Shown here in pieces: positions 19,198 through 27,843 of a stretch of 45,877 bases of DNA; within the stretch, counting starts at the first letter, position 1, and every line of letters starts with the position of its first letter. The notes below the pieces were generated by a model that saw only the letters and a program-made list of their open reading frames with translations, had not been told where the DNA came from and did no database searches. The DNA is taken from positions 1 through 45,877 of the forward strand of contig NZ_CAMPHV010000045.1 in assembly GCF_946886105.1 (NCBI RefSeq), written 5' to 3'. The stretch is from an uncultured Pseudomonas sp. (GTDB lineage: Bacteria > Pseudomonadota > Gammaproteobacteria > Pseudomonadales > Pseudomonadaceae). Position numbers and translations under genes: made by a program.

Positions 19198-19364
19198 TTT
19201 ACGGGCGGGGACGTAGCGCCCGACAGCACTGGGCTGGCAGCTCTCAGGCCGCGTACGGCCGAGGTCCATCCGGGAGCAAGGAGCATGGGCGAGAGAAGCG
19301 CAATCGCCCCCCTCCCCATCCATGAAACCTGCACAGGCGATAACGGCGACGCTACGCGCGGTTA

Positions 19365-19814
19365 TCAGCTGGCGCGGGCTAGATTGCGCAAGGACTTGAT
19401 CTGATCGTGGTTGCGCTGCACGCCCTGATATTGCTTCTCGACGACCATGCGAATCGACTCCGGCAAGTCCTTTTGCAAGGCTTCCTTGTAGCTTTTCAAG
19501 GCGACATCCTCACCACGCTCGCACTCGTTGAGAATGGCTTCGTCGTCCTTGCCGGTGATCATGCCTTTCAGGTCGACCCAGCGGCGGTGCAAGGCCCCGG
19601 CGATACTGGATTTGTCTTCCGGATCGCCACCCAGGCCGCGGACCAGTTGCTGCAAATCGGCGGCGGCCGCCGCGCACTCCTGCGCCCGCTGGTTGAACAG
19701 GCTTTTAAGCTGGATGCTTTGGATGTTTTCGGCACATTCTTGAAACCCTTTCTCGCCGTCCTTGCTGGTTTCAATCAGATCGTTGAGTACTGAAATTACC
19801 TCTTTATTGTCCAT
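19365..19814 (-). CDS. PA2169-family four-helix-bundle protein (DUF2383)
   Basis: This 149-residue, helical, acidic protein starts MDNKEVISVLNDLIETSKDGEKGF, typical of the DUF2383/PA2169 family with a ferritin-like four-helix bundle. Candidate acidic and His positions include DLIETSKDGEKGF and NECERGEDVALK; a complete di-iron motif pair is not obvious. Family members are often stress-linked in Pseudomonas, but biochemical function is unknown. A GAGGGG lies 6 nt upstream. It is not tightly linked to either neighbour. Confidence 0.85.
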   Translation of the reverse strand: MDNKEVISVLNDLIETSKDGEKGFQECAENIQSIQLKSLFNQRAQECAAAAADLQQLVRGLGGDPEDKSSIAGALHRRWVDLKGMITGKDDEAILNECERGEDVALKSYKEALQKDLPESIRMVVEKQYQGVQRNHDQIKSLRNLARAS

Positions 19815-19956
19815 TTCGTTCCCCTCGTCTCAATCCTTCTCAATTCGGCCGAGCATTAAGCCCGGCCACCCGAAAAGTGGACTGATCCGCGTCTGCGAAG
19901 GTTCAAGGAAAGTGCCCGGCGGCAACTGCCGCCGCTCACGCCCACGACCAATGGAT

Positions 19957-20790
19957 CTAGCTGCCGCTCGCGCCCTTGCTCTGCTGGCGCTTGAGGAAAT
20001 CCACCTTCCACTGCTCCAGCCCCATGTATTCCGAATCCAGATTGGCTTCGACCCCATGGCGCACCTTCAACGCCTCCACTTCGGCCTGGTGCTCGGCCAT
20101 AAAATGGTCGAAACGTTGCAGCAACTGCGGATGCTTCAAGGTGGAAAGATGAAAGCTGCCGCGGCTGTGCGGCAGCTTGGCGTCGAACACCAACGCACCC
20201 GGACGAGCACGGATATTGTCGAGGTAGTGGGTGGCCACTACCACATTGAAGTAGGCGCCGTCGGCGTCCTTCTTCAGCGCCTGGCGGATCATCTGCCGCA
20301 GGTCGTCGCTGTAGGTCAGCTCGATCTGCTGCGCATCGATACGCTCCTGATAACCCCAGGGTGTCCAGCCATCGACTATCGCCAAACGCTGGAGCCGATC
20401 GATCGGCTGGCCCTGACGCTGCGGCGCGACCAATACACCGTCGACGTAATCGACCACGCCCTGGCTGTAGCTCAGCGCCTTGCCGGCTTTCTGCCCCTGG
20501 GCCCAATTGGCGCTGTCCGGGTATTTAAGATCCACCTCACCGGCCAACAATGCCGGCAACAGTTGCGCCACCGGCAAGGCCTTGAAACTCAATTGCACGC
20601 CGCTCTTGGCCGCGAACAGATCGAATAACTCGCGCGCGAAGCCTTGATACCGGCCCTGCTTGTCGACGCTGTAATGCGGGGCGAACGCCGAATCCTCCAC
20701 GCCTATCACGTAGCTTTCGGCACAGGCACTGGCGCTGGCACCGACGGAACAGACAAAAACGAAGAAACTGCATGCGTGTGAGTACTTCAC
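19957..20790 (-). CDS. Periplasmic solute-binding protein, family 3
   Basis: This 277-residue protein starts at a GTG with GGAGG 6 nt upstream and has a signal peptide ending near ASACA-ES (residue about 24). The rest follows the amino-acid/polar solute-binding fold: EDSAFAPHYSVDKQGRYQGFARELFDLFAAKSG, a hinge region and LKVRHGVEANLDSEYMGLEQW at the end. No ABC permease or ATPase gene is adjacent, so it may serve a remote transporter or a sensory role. The ligand is unknown. Confidence 0.8.
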   Translation of the reverse strand: MKYSHACSFFVFVCSVGASASACAESYVIGVEDSAFAPHYSVDKQGRYQGFARELFDLFAAKSGVQLSFKALPVAQLLPALLAGEVDLKYPDSANWAQGQKAGKALSYSQGVVDYVDGVLVAPQRQGQPIDRLQRLAIVDGWTPWGYQERIDAQQIELTYSDDLRQMIRQALKKDADGAYFNVVVATHYLDNIRARPGALVFDAKLPHSRGSFHLSTLKHPQLLQRFDHFMAEHQAEVEALKVRHGVEANLDSEYMGLEQWKVDFLKRQQSKGASGS

Positions 20791-20832
20791 AGCAAACCTC
20801 CGGGGTGAGTTGTGGGCGGGGGGAACGGAATG

Positions 20833-20867
20833 AAAAAGGCGCGAGAGCTATCGCGACACCAGCGCCT
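20833..20867 (-). terminator. Terminator after moaA
   Basis: Directly past the moaA stop, AGGCGC and GCGCCT pair around a second inner stem GCGA/TCGC, followed by T5 on the minus strand. It separates moaA from the solute-binding protein gene. Confidence 0.75.
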
Positions 20868-20868
20868 G

Positions 20869-21864
20869 CTAGCCGCCGGTCATGCTCATAAACCTCACCA
20901 CCTGCACCTGCTCGTCGGTGTCGAAACGATGGCGTTCGGGCTTGAGTTGCAAAGCGTCGAGCAGGGCATCGCGCAAGCGTTGGCTATCGCCGGGGTGGGT
21001 GCGCATCAGGCTCTTCAGGTCGAGGGCATTGTCATGCCCCAGGCAGAGCACCAACTTGCCTTCGGCGGTGACCCGCACGCGATTGCAGTCGCCGCAGAAG
21101 TTGTGGCTGTGCGGCGAGATGAAACCGACCTGGGTATCGCTGCCGGCCACCTGCCAATAGCGCGACGGTCCGCCGGTGCGCTTGCTGCTGCGCACCAGGG
21201 CGTAGCGTTGCTCGATGCGCTGGCGCACTTCGTCGCTGGAGCAGTACGTCTGCTCGCGCTGATGGCTGGAGATAGCGCCCAGGGGCATTTCTTCGATAAA
21301 GCTGATATCCAGGCCACGGGCCACGGCGAACTCGACCAGGTCGAGCACCTCGTCGTCGTTACGGCCCTTCTGCACCACGCTATTGAGCTTGATCTTGGCA
21401 AAACCTGCGGCACGCGCGGCCTCGATACCGGCGAGCACCTGCTCGAGCTTGTCGCGCCGGGTAAAGGCGGCGAAGCGCTCGCGCTGCAACGAATCCAGGC
21501 TGATATTCAGGCGCTTGACCCCGGCGGCATGCAGCTGCGGCGCCAGTTCGGCCAACTGCGAGCCGTTGCTGGTGATGGCCAGGTCCTCGAGCTCGTCGCG
21601 GGCGCCCAAACGAGCCAGCAGGCTGAGCAGATTCTTACGCACCAGTGGCTCGCCGCCGGTGATACGGATGCGCTTGACGCCCAAGCCGATAAAGGCGTCG
21701 GCCACGGCGTAGAGCTCTTCCAGGCTGAGGATCTGTTCGCGGGGGGCGAACTGCATGTCCTCGCCCATGCAGTAGGTGCAGCGAAAATCGCAGCGGTCGG
21801 TGACCGAGAGTCGCAGGTAGGTGATGCGCCGACCGAAGGGGTCGACCAACTGGCTGTGGTGCAC
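20869..21864 (-). CDS. moaA: GTP 3',8-cyclase MoaA
   Basis: MoaA starts molybdenum cofactor synthesis by rearranging GTP with radical SAM chemistry. The first cluster motif is TDRCDFRCTYC (Cys-x3-Cys-x2-Cys) and the second cluster lies near FCGDCNRVRVTAEGKLVLCLG. The protein ends with the conserved Gly-Gly. I start at the GTG at 21864 (331 residues, normal length), with AGGAG 7 nt upstream; upstream in-frame codons have no family match. It is divergent from the TetR-type gene and shares its control region, where CTGACC-N17-TATACA makes a possible promoter. This is probably a second MoaA, as in P. aeruginosa PA1505. Confidence 0.93.
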   Translation of the reverse strand: MHHSQLVDPFGRRITYLRLSVTDRCDFRCTYCMGEDMQFAPREQILSLEELYAVADAFIGLGVKRIRITGGEPLVRKNLLSLLARLGARDELEDLAITSNGSQLAELAPQLHAAGVKRLNISLDSLQRERFAAFTRRDKLEQVLAGIEAARAAGFAKIKLNSVVQKGRNDDEVLDLVEFAVARGLDISFIEEMPLGAISSHQREQTYCSSDEVRQRIEQRYALVRSSKRTGGPSRYWQVAGSDTQVGFISPHSHNFCGDCNRVRVTAEGKLVLCLGHDNALDLKSLMRTHPGDSQRLRDALLDALQLKPERHRFDTDEQVQVVRFMSMTGG

Positions 21865-21980
21865 GGCATGTCTCCTGGGCCTTGAGAGCCGAGACTTTTT
21901 GTTATGAGAGCACGGCCTGTCGGCGCGCACTGCGGAACCTAAACAAACCCTGCGCAAGATAGAAACAGAAAAACAAAATC

Positions 21981-22010
21981 TTGTATACAACTACTTGACC
22001 GAAAGGTCAG
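21981..22010. promoter_or_regulatory. Candidate operator between moaA and the TetR gene
   Basis: A perfect palindrome TTGTATACAA (21981-21990) lies 4 nt from TTGACCGAAAGGTCAG (21995-22010), which resembles the E. coli RutR site TTGACCAnnTGGTCAA. On the minus strand CTGACC (22005-22010), a 17-nt spacer and TATACA (21982-21987) make a plausible moaA promoter inside both boxes. Both motifs recur upstream of gcl. Confidence 0.65.
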
Positions 22011-22116
22011 ATAAGACGCCCAAGCCCCAGGCCAACGGCTTGAGCGCCGCGCGAGGCCGGTGCTACCATGCCCCACCGCGCCCAGCGCCGGGCGACTTAG
22101 AAAAGCACAGAGGCTT

Positions 22117-22761
22117 ATGACCAGTATCCGCGAACGCAACAAAGAGCTGATCTTGCGCGCAGCCAGCGAAGAGTTCGCCGACAAGGGTTTCGCCGCCAGT
22201 AAAACCAGCGACATCGCCGCCAAGGCGGGCGTGCCCAAGCCCAACGTCTACTACTACTTCAAGTCCAAAGAGAACCTCTACCGCGAGGTGCTGGAAAGCA
22301 TCATCGAGCCGCTGCTGGAGGCGTCCGCGCCGTTCAACCAACCCGGTAAACCGGCCGAGGTATTGAAAGCCTATATCCGCTCGAAAATCCGCATCTCCCG
22401 CGACCTGCCGTTCGCTTCCAAGGTATTCGCCAGCGAAATCATGCACGGCGCACCCCATCTTTCCAGCGAGCAAGCCGAGCAACTGAACGCCCAGGCCAAA
22501 CACAATATTTCCTGCATCCAGCGCTGGATCGACCAGGGCTCGATGGCCAAGGTCGACCCGCACCATCTGCTGTTCAGCATCTGGGCCGCGACCCAGACCT
22601 ACGCCGATTTCGATTGGCAGATCTCCACCGTCACCGGCAAAGCCAGCCTCAGCGAAGAGGACTACGAAGCCGCCGCGCAAACCATCATTCGCTTAGTGAT
22701 CAAGGGCTGCGAAGTCGACGAAAACCAGCCGGCCGCCTCAGAGCAGGTGACTCGCGCCTGA
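22117..22761 (+). CDS. TetR-family regulator, RutR-like
   Basis: This 214-residue regulator has an N-terminal TetR helix-turn-helix (residues about 8-55: RNKELILRAASEEFADKGFAASKTSDIAAKAGVPKPNVYYYFKSKENLYREVL) and a ligand-binding domain resembling RutR/YcdC (WIDQGSMAKVDPHHLLFSIWAATQTYADF). I chose the ATG at 22117 with GAGG just upstream; 19 in-frame residues before it have no family match. It lies between moaA and the glcG/gcl genes. Matching operator-like boxes are present at its own promoter and at gcl, so repression of both is likely. In E. coli, RutR binds uracil or thymine; the ligand here is unknown. A GclR-like role in Pseudomonas is plausible. Confidence 0.85.
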   Translation: MTSIRERNKELILRAASEEFADKGFAASKTSDIAAKAGVPKPNVYYYFKSKENLYREVLESIIEPLLEASAPFNQPGKPAEVLKAYIRSKIRISRDLPFASKVFASEIMHGAPHLSSEQAEQLNAQAKHNISCIQRWIDQGSMAKVDPHHLLFSIWAATQTYADFDWQISTVTGKASLSEEDYEAAAQTIIRLVIKGCEVDENQPAASEQVTRA

Positions 22762-22783
22762 ACCAGCGACTCAAAGCCAACCC

Positions 22784-22845
22784 GTAGGAGCCAGCTTGCT
22801 GGCGATGCGTTTACCCTGAAGGATCGCCAGCAAGCTGGCTCCTAC
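22784..22845. repeat. Palindromic repeat, GTAGGAGCCAGC type
   Basis: Perfect 23-bp arms (left 22784-22806 beginning GTAGGAGCCAGCTTG, right 22823-22845) enclose a 16-nt loop. The same arms occur at 38716-38777, so this is a dispersed REP-doublet. It lies just past the TetR gene in the 396-nt gap 22762-23157, which otherwise contains another repeat and no supported gene. Confidence 0.9.
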
Positions 22846-22899
22846 ATGCATGCTTAACCCGTCCAACACCACACCCGCATCGGCCTACAGCCCCGTAGG

Positions 22900-22966
22900 G
22901 CGGGTTAGCGGCGCGGAGCGAATCGCCAACAACCGCGTACGCATTCGAAGCGCCGCGTAACCCGCA
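22900..22966. repeat. Imperfect palindromic repeat, CGGGTTAGCGGCGC type
   Basis: GCGGGTTAGCGGCGC (22900 region) and GCGCCGCGTAACCCGC (near 22951-22966) are imperfect inverted arms. The composition and flanks (GTAGGGCGGGTTA) are typical of intergenic repeats in this group. Single copy in this window. Confidence 0.55.
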
Positions 22967-23157
22967 AAACCGCGATCAATGCTCGAAGCGCCATGGCGGC
23001 ACTACCAGCCGAACCCGTGAAAGGCGCTTTAGCGGCGAGCTTCAGCGGTGCCTATCGCGGCTACGACTGCATGGATGCAGGAGGTAGGGCGAAGCAGGAT
23101 GCCAGAGCCGAAAGCCCCTCCCATAGCCCGGCAGCATCGCTGACCAGGCACAAAGCG

Positions 23158-23598
23158 TCAGACCGTACTCCCCGCATCGGCCTTCAGCCCCAACGACTCC
23201 AGTGCGCTGAGCGCGCATTGCTCGTCGATATCCGAGGTGTCGCCGGTAATGCCGACCGCGCCTATCACCTCGCCCTGCTCGTTGCGGATCAATACGCCAC
23301 CCGGCGCCGGCACCAATTTGCCATCGGCCAGGTTGTTCACCGCGCCGATAAACGCCGGGCGCTGCTGCGCATCGGCGGCGATCAGGCGTGAGTCCTTGCC
23401 CAGCGCCATGGCGCCCCAGGCTTTGCCGATGGCGATCTGCGGGCGCAACAGGCTGGCGCCATCTTCGCGTTGCAGGCTGATCAAGTGACCGCCGGCATCG
23501 AGCACCGCGACGGTGAGCGGCGCGGCGCTGATTTCCCGGCCCACGGCCAGGGCCCGGGTGCTGATGGCGGTAGCGGTCTGCAGATTCAAAACGTTCAT
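23158..23598 (-). CDS. GlcG/HbpS-family protein (DUF336)
   Basis: This 146-residue protein fits the GlcG/HbpS fold: TVAVLDAGGHLISLQREDGASLLRPQIAIGKAWGAMALGK and the C-terminal GGVLIRNEQGEVIGAVGITGDTSDIDEQCALSAL. Family members include a heme-binding protein and GlcG of glycolate loci; a biochemical role is not settled. No signal peptide. AGGAG lies 7 nt upstream. It is transcribed divergently from gcl over a 331-nt control region, and the pairing recurs in P. aeruginosa (PA1502-PA1503). Confidence 0.9.
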   Translation of the reverse strand: MNVLNLQTATAISTRALAVGREISAAPLTVAVLDAGGHLISLQREDGASLLRPQIAIGKAWGAMALGKDSRLIAADAQQRPAFIGAVNNLADGKLVPAPGGVLIRNEQGEVIGAVGITGDTSDIDEQCALSALESLGLKADAGSTV

Positions 23599-23746
23599 GG
23601 CGAGACTCCTGATAACTGAAAAGTCGAAAGACGCGCCCGGACGTGCCGCTTAAGGCAGCCCGCAACAGCCCAGGCGATTCAAAGCTCGCAGCAACTATCC
23701 CACCAGAAACAAAAAAATCAATAGATGGATACAATCAAATATCTAT

Positions 23747-23756
23747 TTGTATACAT
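23747..23756. promoter_or_regulatory. TTGTATACAT box near glcG
   Basis: A near-perfect copy of the palindrome TTGTATACAA lies about 150 nt upstream of the glcG-type start; a weaker relative (GGATACAAT) lies at about 23727-23735. It may be another site for the factor binding at moaA and gcl. Confidence 0.45.
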
Positions 23757-23851
23757 AAATAATTGCCGCTAGCCTTTCAGCCCGAGGCAACCCGCTTAAA
23801 CAGGCGTTTTAAAAGAAATTACGCCGAGCACCAGGATCGCCGCAAAAATTG

Positions 23852-23905
23852 TTGACCATTAAGTCAAGAGCTGAATAGAATCCATCGCAGGCAATTTGTA
23901 TACAA
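23852..23905 (+). promoter_or_regulatory. gcl promoter with operator-like boxes
   Basis: TTGACCATTAAGTCAA (23852-23867) has the same 16-bp layout as the RutR site and the box near moaA. Its TTGACC can serve as the -35, with TAGAAT (23876-23881) as -10 at 18-nt spacing. A perfect TTGTATACAA palindrome (23896-23905) lies just past the likely start and 24 nt before the gcl ATG. Confidence 0.65.
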
Positions 23906-23929
23906 TTCCACAAGAAGAGGCACACAATC

Positions 23930-25705
<1,776 letters not shown>

Positions 25706-25708
25706 TCA

Positions 25709-25772
25709 GTAGGGAGCGCCGCGCGCACCGCAACGCCCAACGCGCATCCCTGGTGCGCACGGCGCACCCTAC
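25709..25772. repeat. Palindromic repeat after gcl, GTAGGG type
   Basis: GTAGGGAGCGCCGCGCGCAC (25709 on) and GGTGCGCACGGCGCACCCTAC form 21-bp arms matching at 19 positions. The same family lies between pqqC and pqqD. It begins 4 nt past the gcl stop. Confidence 0.75.
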
Positions 25773-25788
25773 GACCTAAGACCAACCT

Positions 25789-25845
25789 CGTAGCCCGGAT
25801 GCAATCCGGGGAAATTTTCAGCCCCCGGATTGCATCCGGGCTACG
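25789..25845. repeat. Palindromic repeat before hyi, GTAGCCCGGAT type
   Basis: Perfect 23-bp arms (25789-25811, beginning CGTAGCCCGGATGC, and 25823-25845) surround an 11-nt loop. Other copies are at 30582-30649 and 32676-32885. It ends 17 nt before the hyi start, just ahead of its AGGAG, so a folded RNA could affect hyi translation or mRNA decay. Confidence 0.9.
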
Positions 25846-25862
25846 AAAACAAGGAGCACCCC

Positions 25863-26645
25863 ATGCCCCGTTTTGCCGCCAACCTGTCGATGCTATTCAC
25901 AGAAGTGGACTTTATGGACCGTTTCGCCGCCGCCGCCGAAGCCGGCTTCAGCGGTGTCGAATACCTGTTCCCCTATGATTTCAGCGCGGAAGAAATCAAA
26001 GCCCGCCTGGACACCAACAAGCTCGAACAAGTGCTGTTCAACCTGCCCGCCGGCGATTGGGCTAAGGGCGAACGCGGTATCGCCTGCCACCCTGACCGCG
26101 TCGAGGAGTTCCGCGCCGGCGTGGATCAGGCCATCGCCTACGCCCAGGTGCTCGGCAATAGTCAGGTCAATTGCCTGGTCGGTATCCGCCCGCAAGGCCT
26201 CAGCTGCGCAAACGTCGAAAAAACCCTGGTCGACAATCTGCGCTACGCCGCGGACAAGCTGGAAACAGCTGGGATCAAGCTGGTCATGGAAATGATCAAC
26301 ACCCGCGACATTCCCGGCTTCTACCTGTGCACCACCAAGCAGGCCTTGGACATCCGCGACAAGGTCGGCAGCGCCAATCTGTACCTGCAATACGACATCT
26401 ATCACATGCAAATCATGGAAGGCGACCTGGCCCGTACCGTGGAAAGCAACCTGGCAGTGATCAACCACGTTCAGCTCGCCGACAACCCGGGCCGCCACGA
26501 GCCGGGCAGCGGCGAGATCAACTACCGCTTCCTCTTCGAGCACCTGGATCGCATCGGCTACCAGGGCTGGATCGGCTGCGAATACAAGCCCGCCACCACC
26601 ACCGCAGCCGGCCTTGGCTGGTTGAAGACCCATAACGCGATCTGA
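25863..26645 (+). CDS. hyi: Hydroxypyruvate isomerase
   Basis: Hyi interconverts hydroxypyruvate and tartronate semialdehyde. This 260-residue TIM-barrel protein (xylose isomerase-like) begins MPRFAANLSMLFTEVDFMDRF and contains the Glu/Asp metal ligands around VMEMINTRDIPGF, LQYDIYHMQIMEGD, and GSGEINYRFLF, then GCEYKP. AGGAG directly precedes the chosen ATG; an in-frame upstream start would fall inside the repeat and was rejected. It is the second gene of the gcl operon. Confidence 0.96.
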   Translation: MPRFAANLSMLFTEVDFMDRFAAAAEAGFSGVEYLFPYDFSAEEIKARLDTNKLEQVLFNLPAGDWAKGERGIACHPDRVEEFRAGVDQAIAYAQVLGNSQVNCLVGIRPQGLSCANVEKTLVDNLRYAADKLETAGIKLVMEMINTRDIPGFYLCTTKQALDIRDKVGSANLYLQYDIYHMQIMEGDLARTVESNLAVINHVQLADNPGRHEPGSGEINYRFLFEHLDRIGYQGWIGCEYKPATTTAAGLGWLKTHNAI

Positions 26646-26662
26646 AGCAGAGGCATATTCTC

Positions 26663-27553
26663 ATGGCAAAAATCGGATTTATCGGCACCGGCATCATGGG
26701 CAAACCCATGGCGCAGAACCTGCAAAAAGCCGGGCACAGCCTGTTCTTCTCCGAGCACTTCGACAAGGCTCCGGCCGACCTGCTGGGCGACAACGGCATC
26801 GGCCTGGCCAACCCGCGCGAAGTGGCGCAGGAAGCCGAATTCATCATCATCATGGTGCCGGACACCCCGCAGGTCGAAGACGTGCTGTTCCGCGCCGACG
26901 GCGTTGCCGCAGGCGTGGGCGCTGGCAAGGTGGTGATCGACATGAGTTCGATCTCCCCTACCGCCACCAAGGTCTTCGCCGAGAAGATCAAGGCCACCGG
27001 CGCTGCCTACCTCGACGCACCGGTATCTGGCGGTGAAGTCGGTGCCAAGGCGGCCACCCTGTCGATCATGGTCGGTGGCTGCCCGAATGCCTTCGAACGC
27101 GCCCTGCCGCTGTTCCAGGCCATGGGCAAGAACATCACCCGCGTCGGCGGTAATGGCGACGGTCAAACTGCCAAGGTGGCCAACCAAATCATCGTTGCGC
27201 TGAACATCCAGGCGGTGGCCGAGGCGCTGCTGTTCGCCGCCAAGAACGGCGCCGATCCGGCCAAGGTGCGCGAAGCGCTGATGGGCGGTTTCGCCGGTTC
27301 GAAGATCCTCGAAGTGCACGGCGAGCGCATGATCAAGGGCACTTTCGATCCGGGCTTCCGCATCAGCCTGCACCAGAAGGACCTCAACCTGGCCCTGGCC
27401 GGCGCTCGCGAGCTGGGCCTCAACCTGCCCAACACTGCAAACGCCCAGCAAGTGTTCAGCACCTGCGCGGCCATCGGCGGCAGCAACTGGGACCACTCGG
27501 CGTTGATCAAGGGCCTGGAGCATATGGCCAACTTCTCCATCCGCGAGGAGTAA
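26663..27553 (+). CDS. glxR: 2-hydroxy-3-oxopropionate (tartronate semialdehyde) reductase
   Basis: This enzyme reduces tartronate semialdehyde to D-glycerate with NAD(P)H. The 296-residue protein has the Rossmann motif GFIGTGIMGKPMAQNLQKAG at the start, the family block DAPVSGGEVGAKAATLSIMVGG, and the catalytic Lys in GDGQTAKVANQI. AGAGG lies 9 nt upstream; the gap from hyi is 17 nt. Its length and order match P. aeruginosa PA1500. Confidence 0.97.
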   Translation: MAKIGFIGTGIMGKPMAQNLQKAGHSLFFSEHFDKAPADLLGDNGIGLANPREVAQEAEFIIIMVPDTPQVEDVLFRADGVAAGVGAGKVVIDMSSISPTATKVFAEKIKATGAAYLDAPVSGGEVGAKAATLSIMVGGCPNAFERALPLFQAMGKNITRVGGNGDGQTAKVANQIIVALNIQAVAEALLFAAKNGADPAKVREALMGGFAGSKILEVHGERMIKGTFDPGFRISLHQKDLNLALAGARELGLNLPNTANAQQVFSTCAAIGGSNWDHSALIKGLEHMANFSIREE

Positions 27554-27573
27554 CCGACAACTCAGGCCAACCG

Positions 27574-27698
27574 CCCGTAGGTTGGGTTGAGCCTGCGATA
27601 CCCAACAACCGGCTCGAAGAGCCGGCCAACGCCTCCCGTTGTCGGGAGCGCTGAGCGCTCCATGTTGGGTATCGCTTCGCTCAACGCCAACCTACGGG
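27574..27698. repeat. Long palindromic repeat, CCCGTAGGTTGG type
   Basis: CCCGTAGGTTGGGTTGAGC (27574 on) and GCTCAACGCCAACCTACGGG (ending 27698) form the outer arms, with GATACCCAACA/TGTTGGGTATC inside and smaller hairpins (GGCTCGAAGAGCC, CTCCCGTTGTCGGGAG) in the middle. It fills much of the 290-nt gap between glxR and ttuD. Confidence 0.8.
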
Positions 27699-27767
27699 CT
27701 ACGGGCTGCGCCTGAACCCTTTCGATCTGCCCGGCAGGCGGTGTCACGGCCTGCCGGCCGGGTGGAT

Positions 27768-27816
27768 CGATTCTAGTGCGCAGCGCCTGCAATGCGGGCG
27801 CTGCGCACTAGAATCG
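27768..27816. repeat. Perfect 20-bp inverted repeat upstream of ttuD
   Basis: The arms at 27768-27787 (CGATTCTAGTGCGCAGCGCC) and 27797-27816 are exact complements around a 9-nt loop. Directly before it lies a weaker hairpin (GCCCGGCAGGC/GCCTGCCGG, 27729-27760). No T run follows, and the structure ends 27 nt before the ttuD ATG. I see no second copy in this window, so it may be a unique regulatory or processing structure. Confidence 0.8.
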
Positions 27817-27843
27817 AAGTCAGTCATAACCAGAGAGATCGCC

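Noticed and set aside
19066..19334. Small open frames upstream of pqqA
   Set aside because: No SD, no family match, and the frames overlap the pqqA leader.
22784..22845. Possible CRISPR repeat
   Set aside because: Only an inverted pair, not spaced direct repeats; no cas genes are present.
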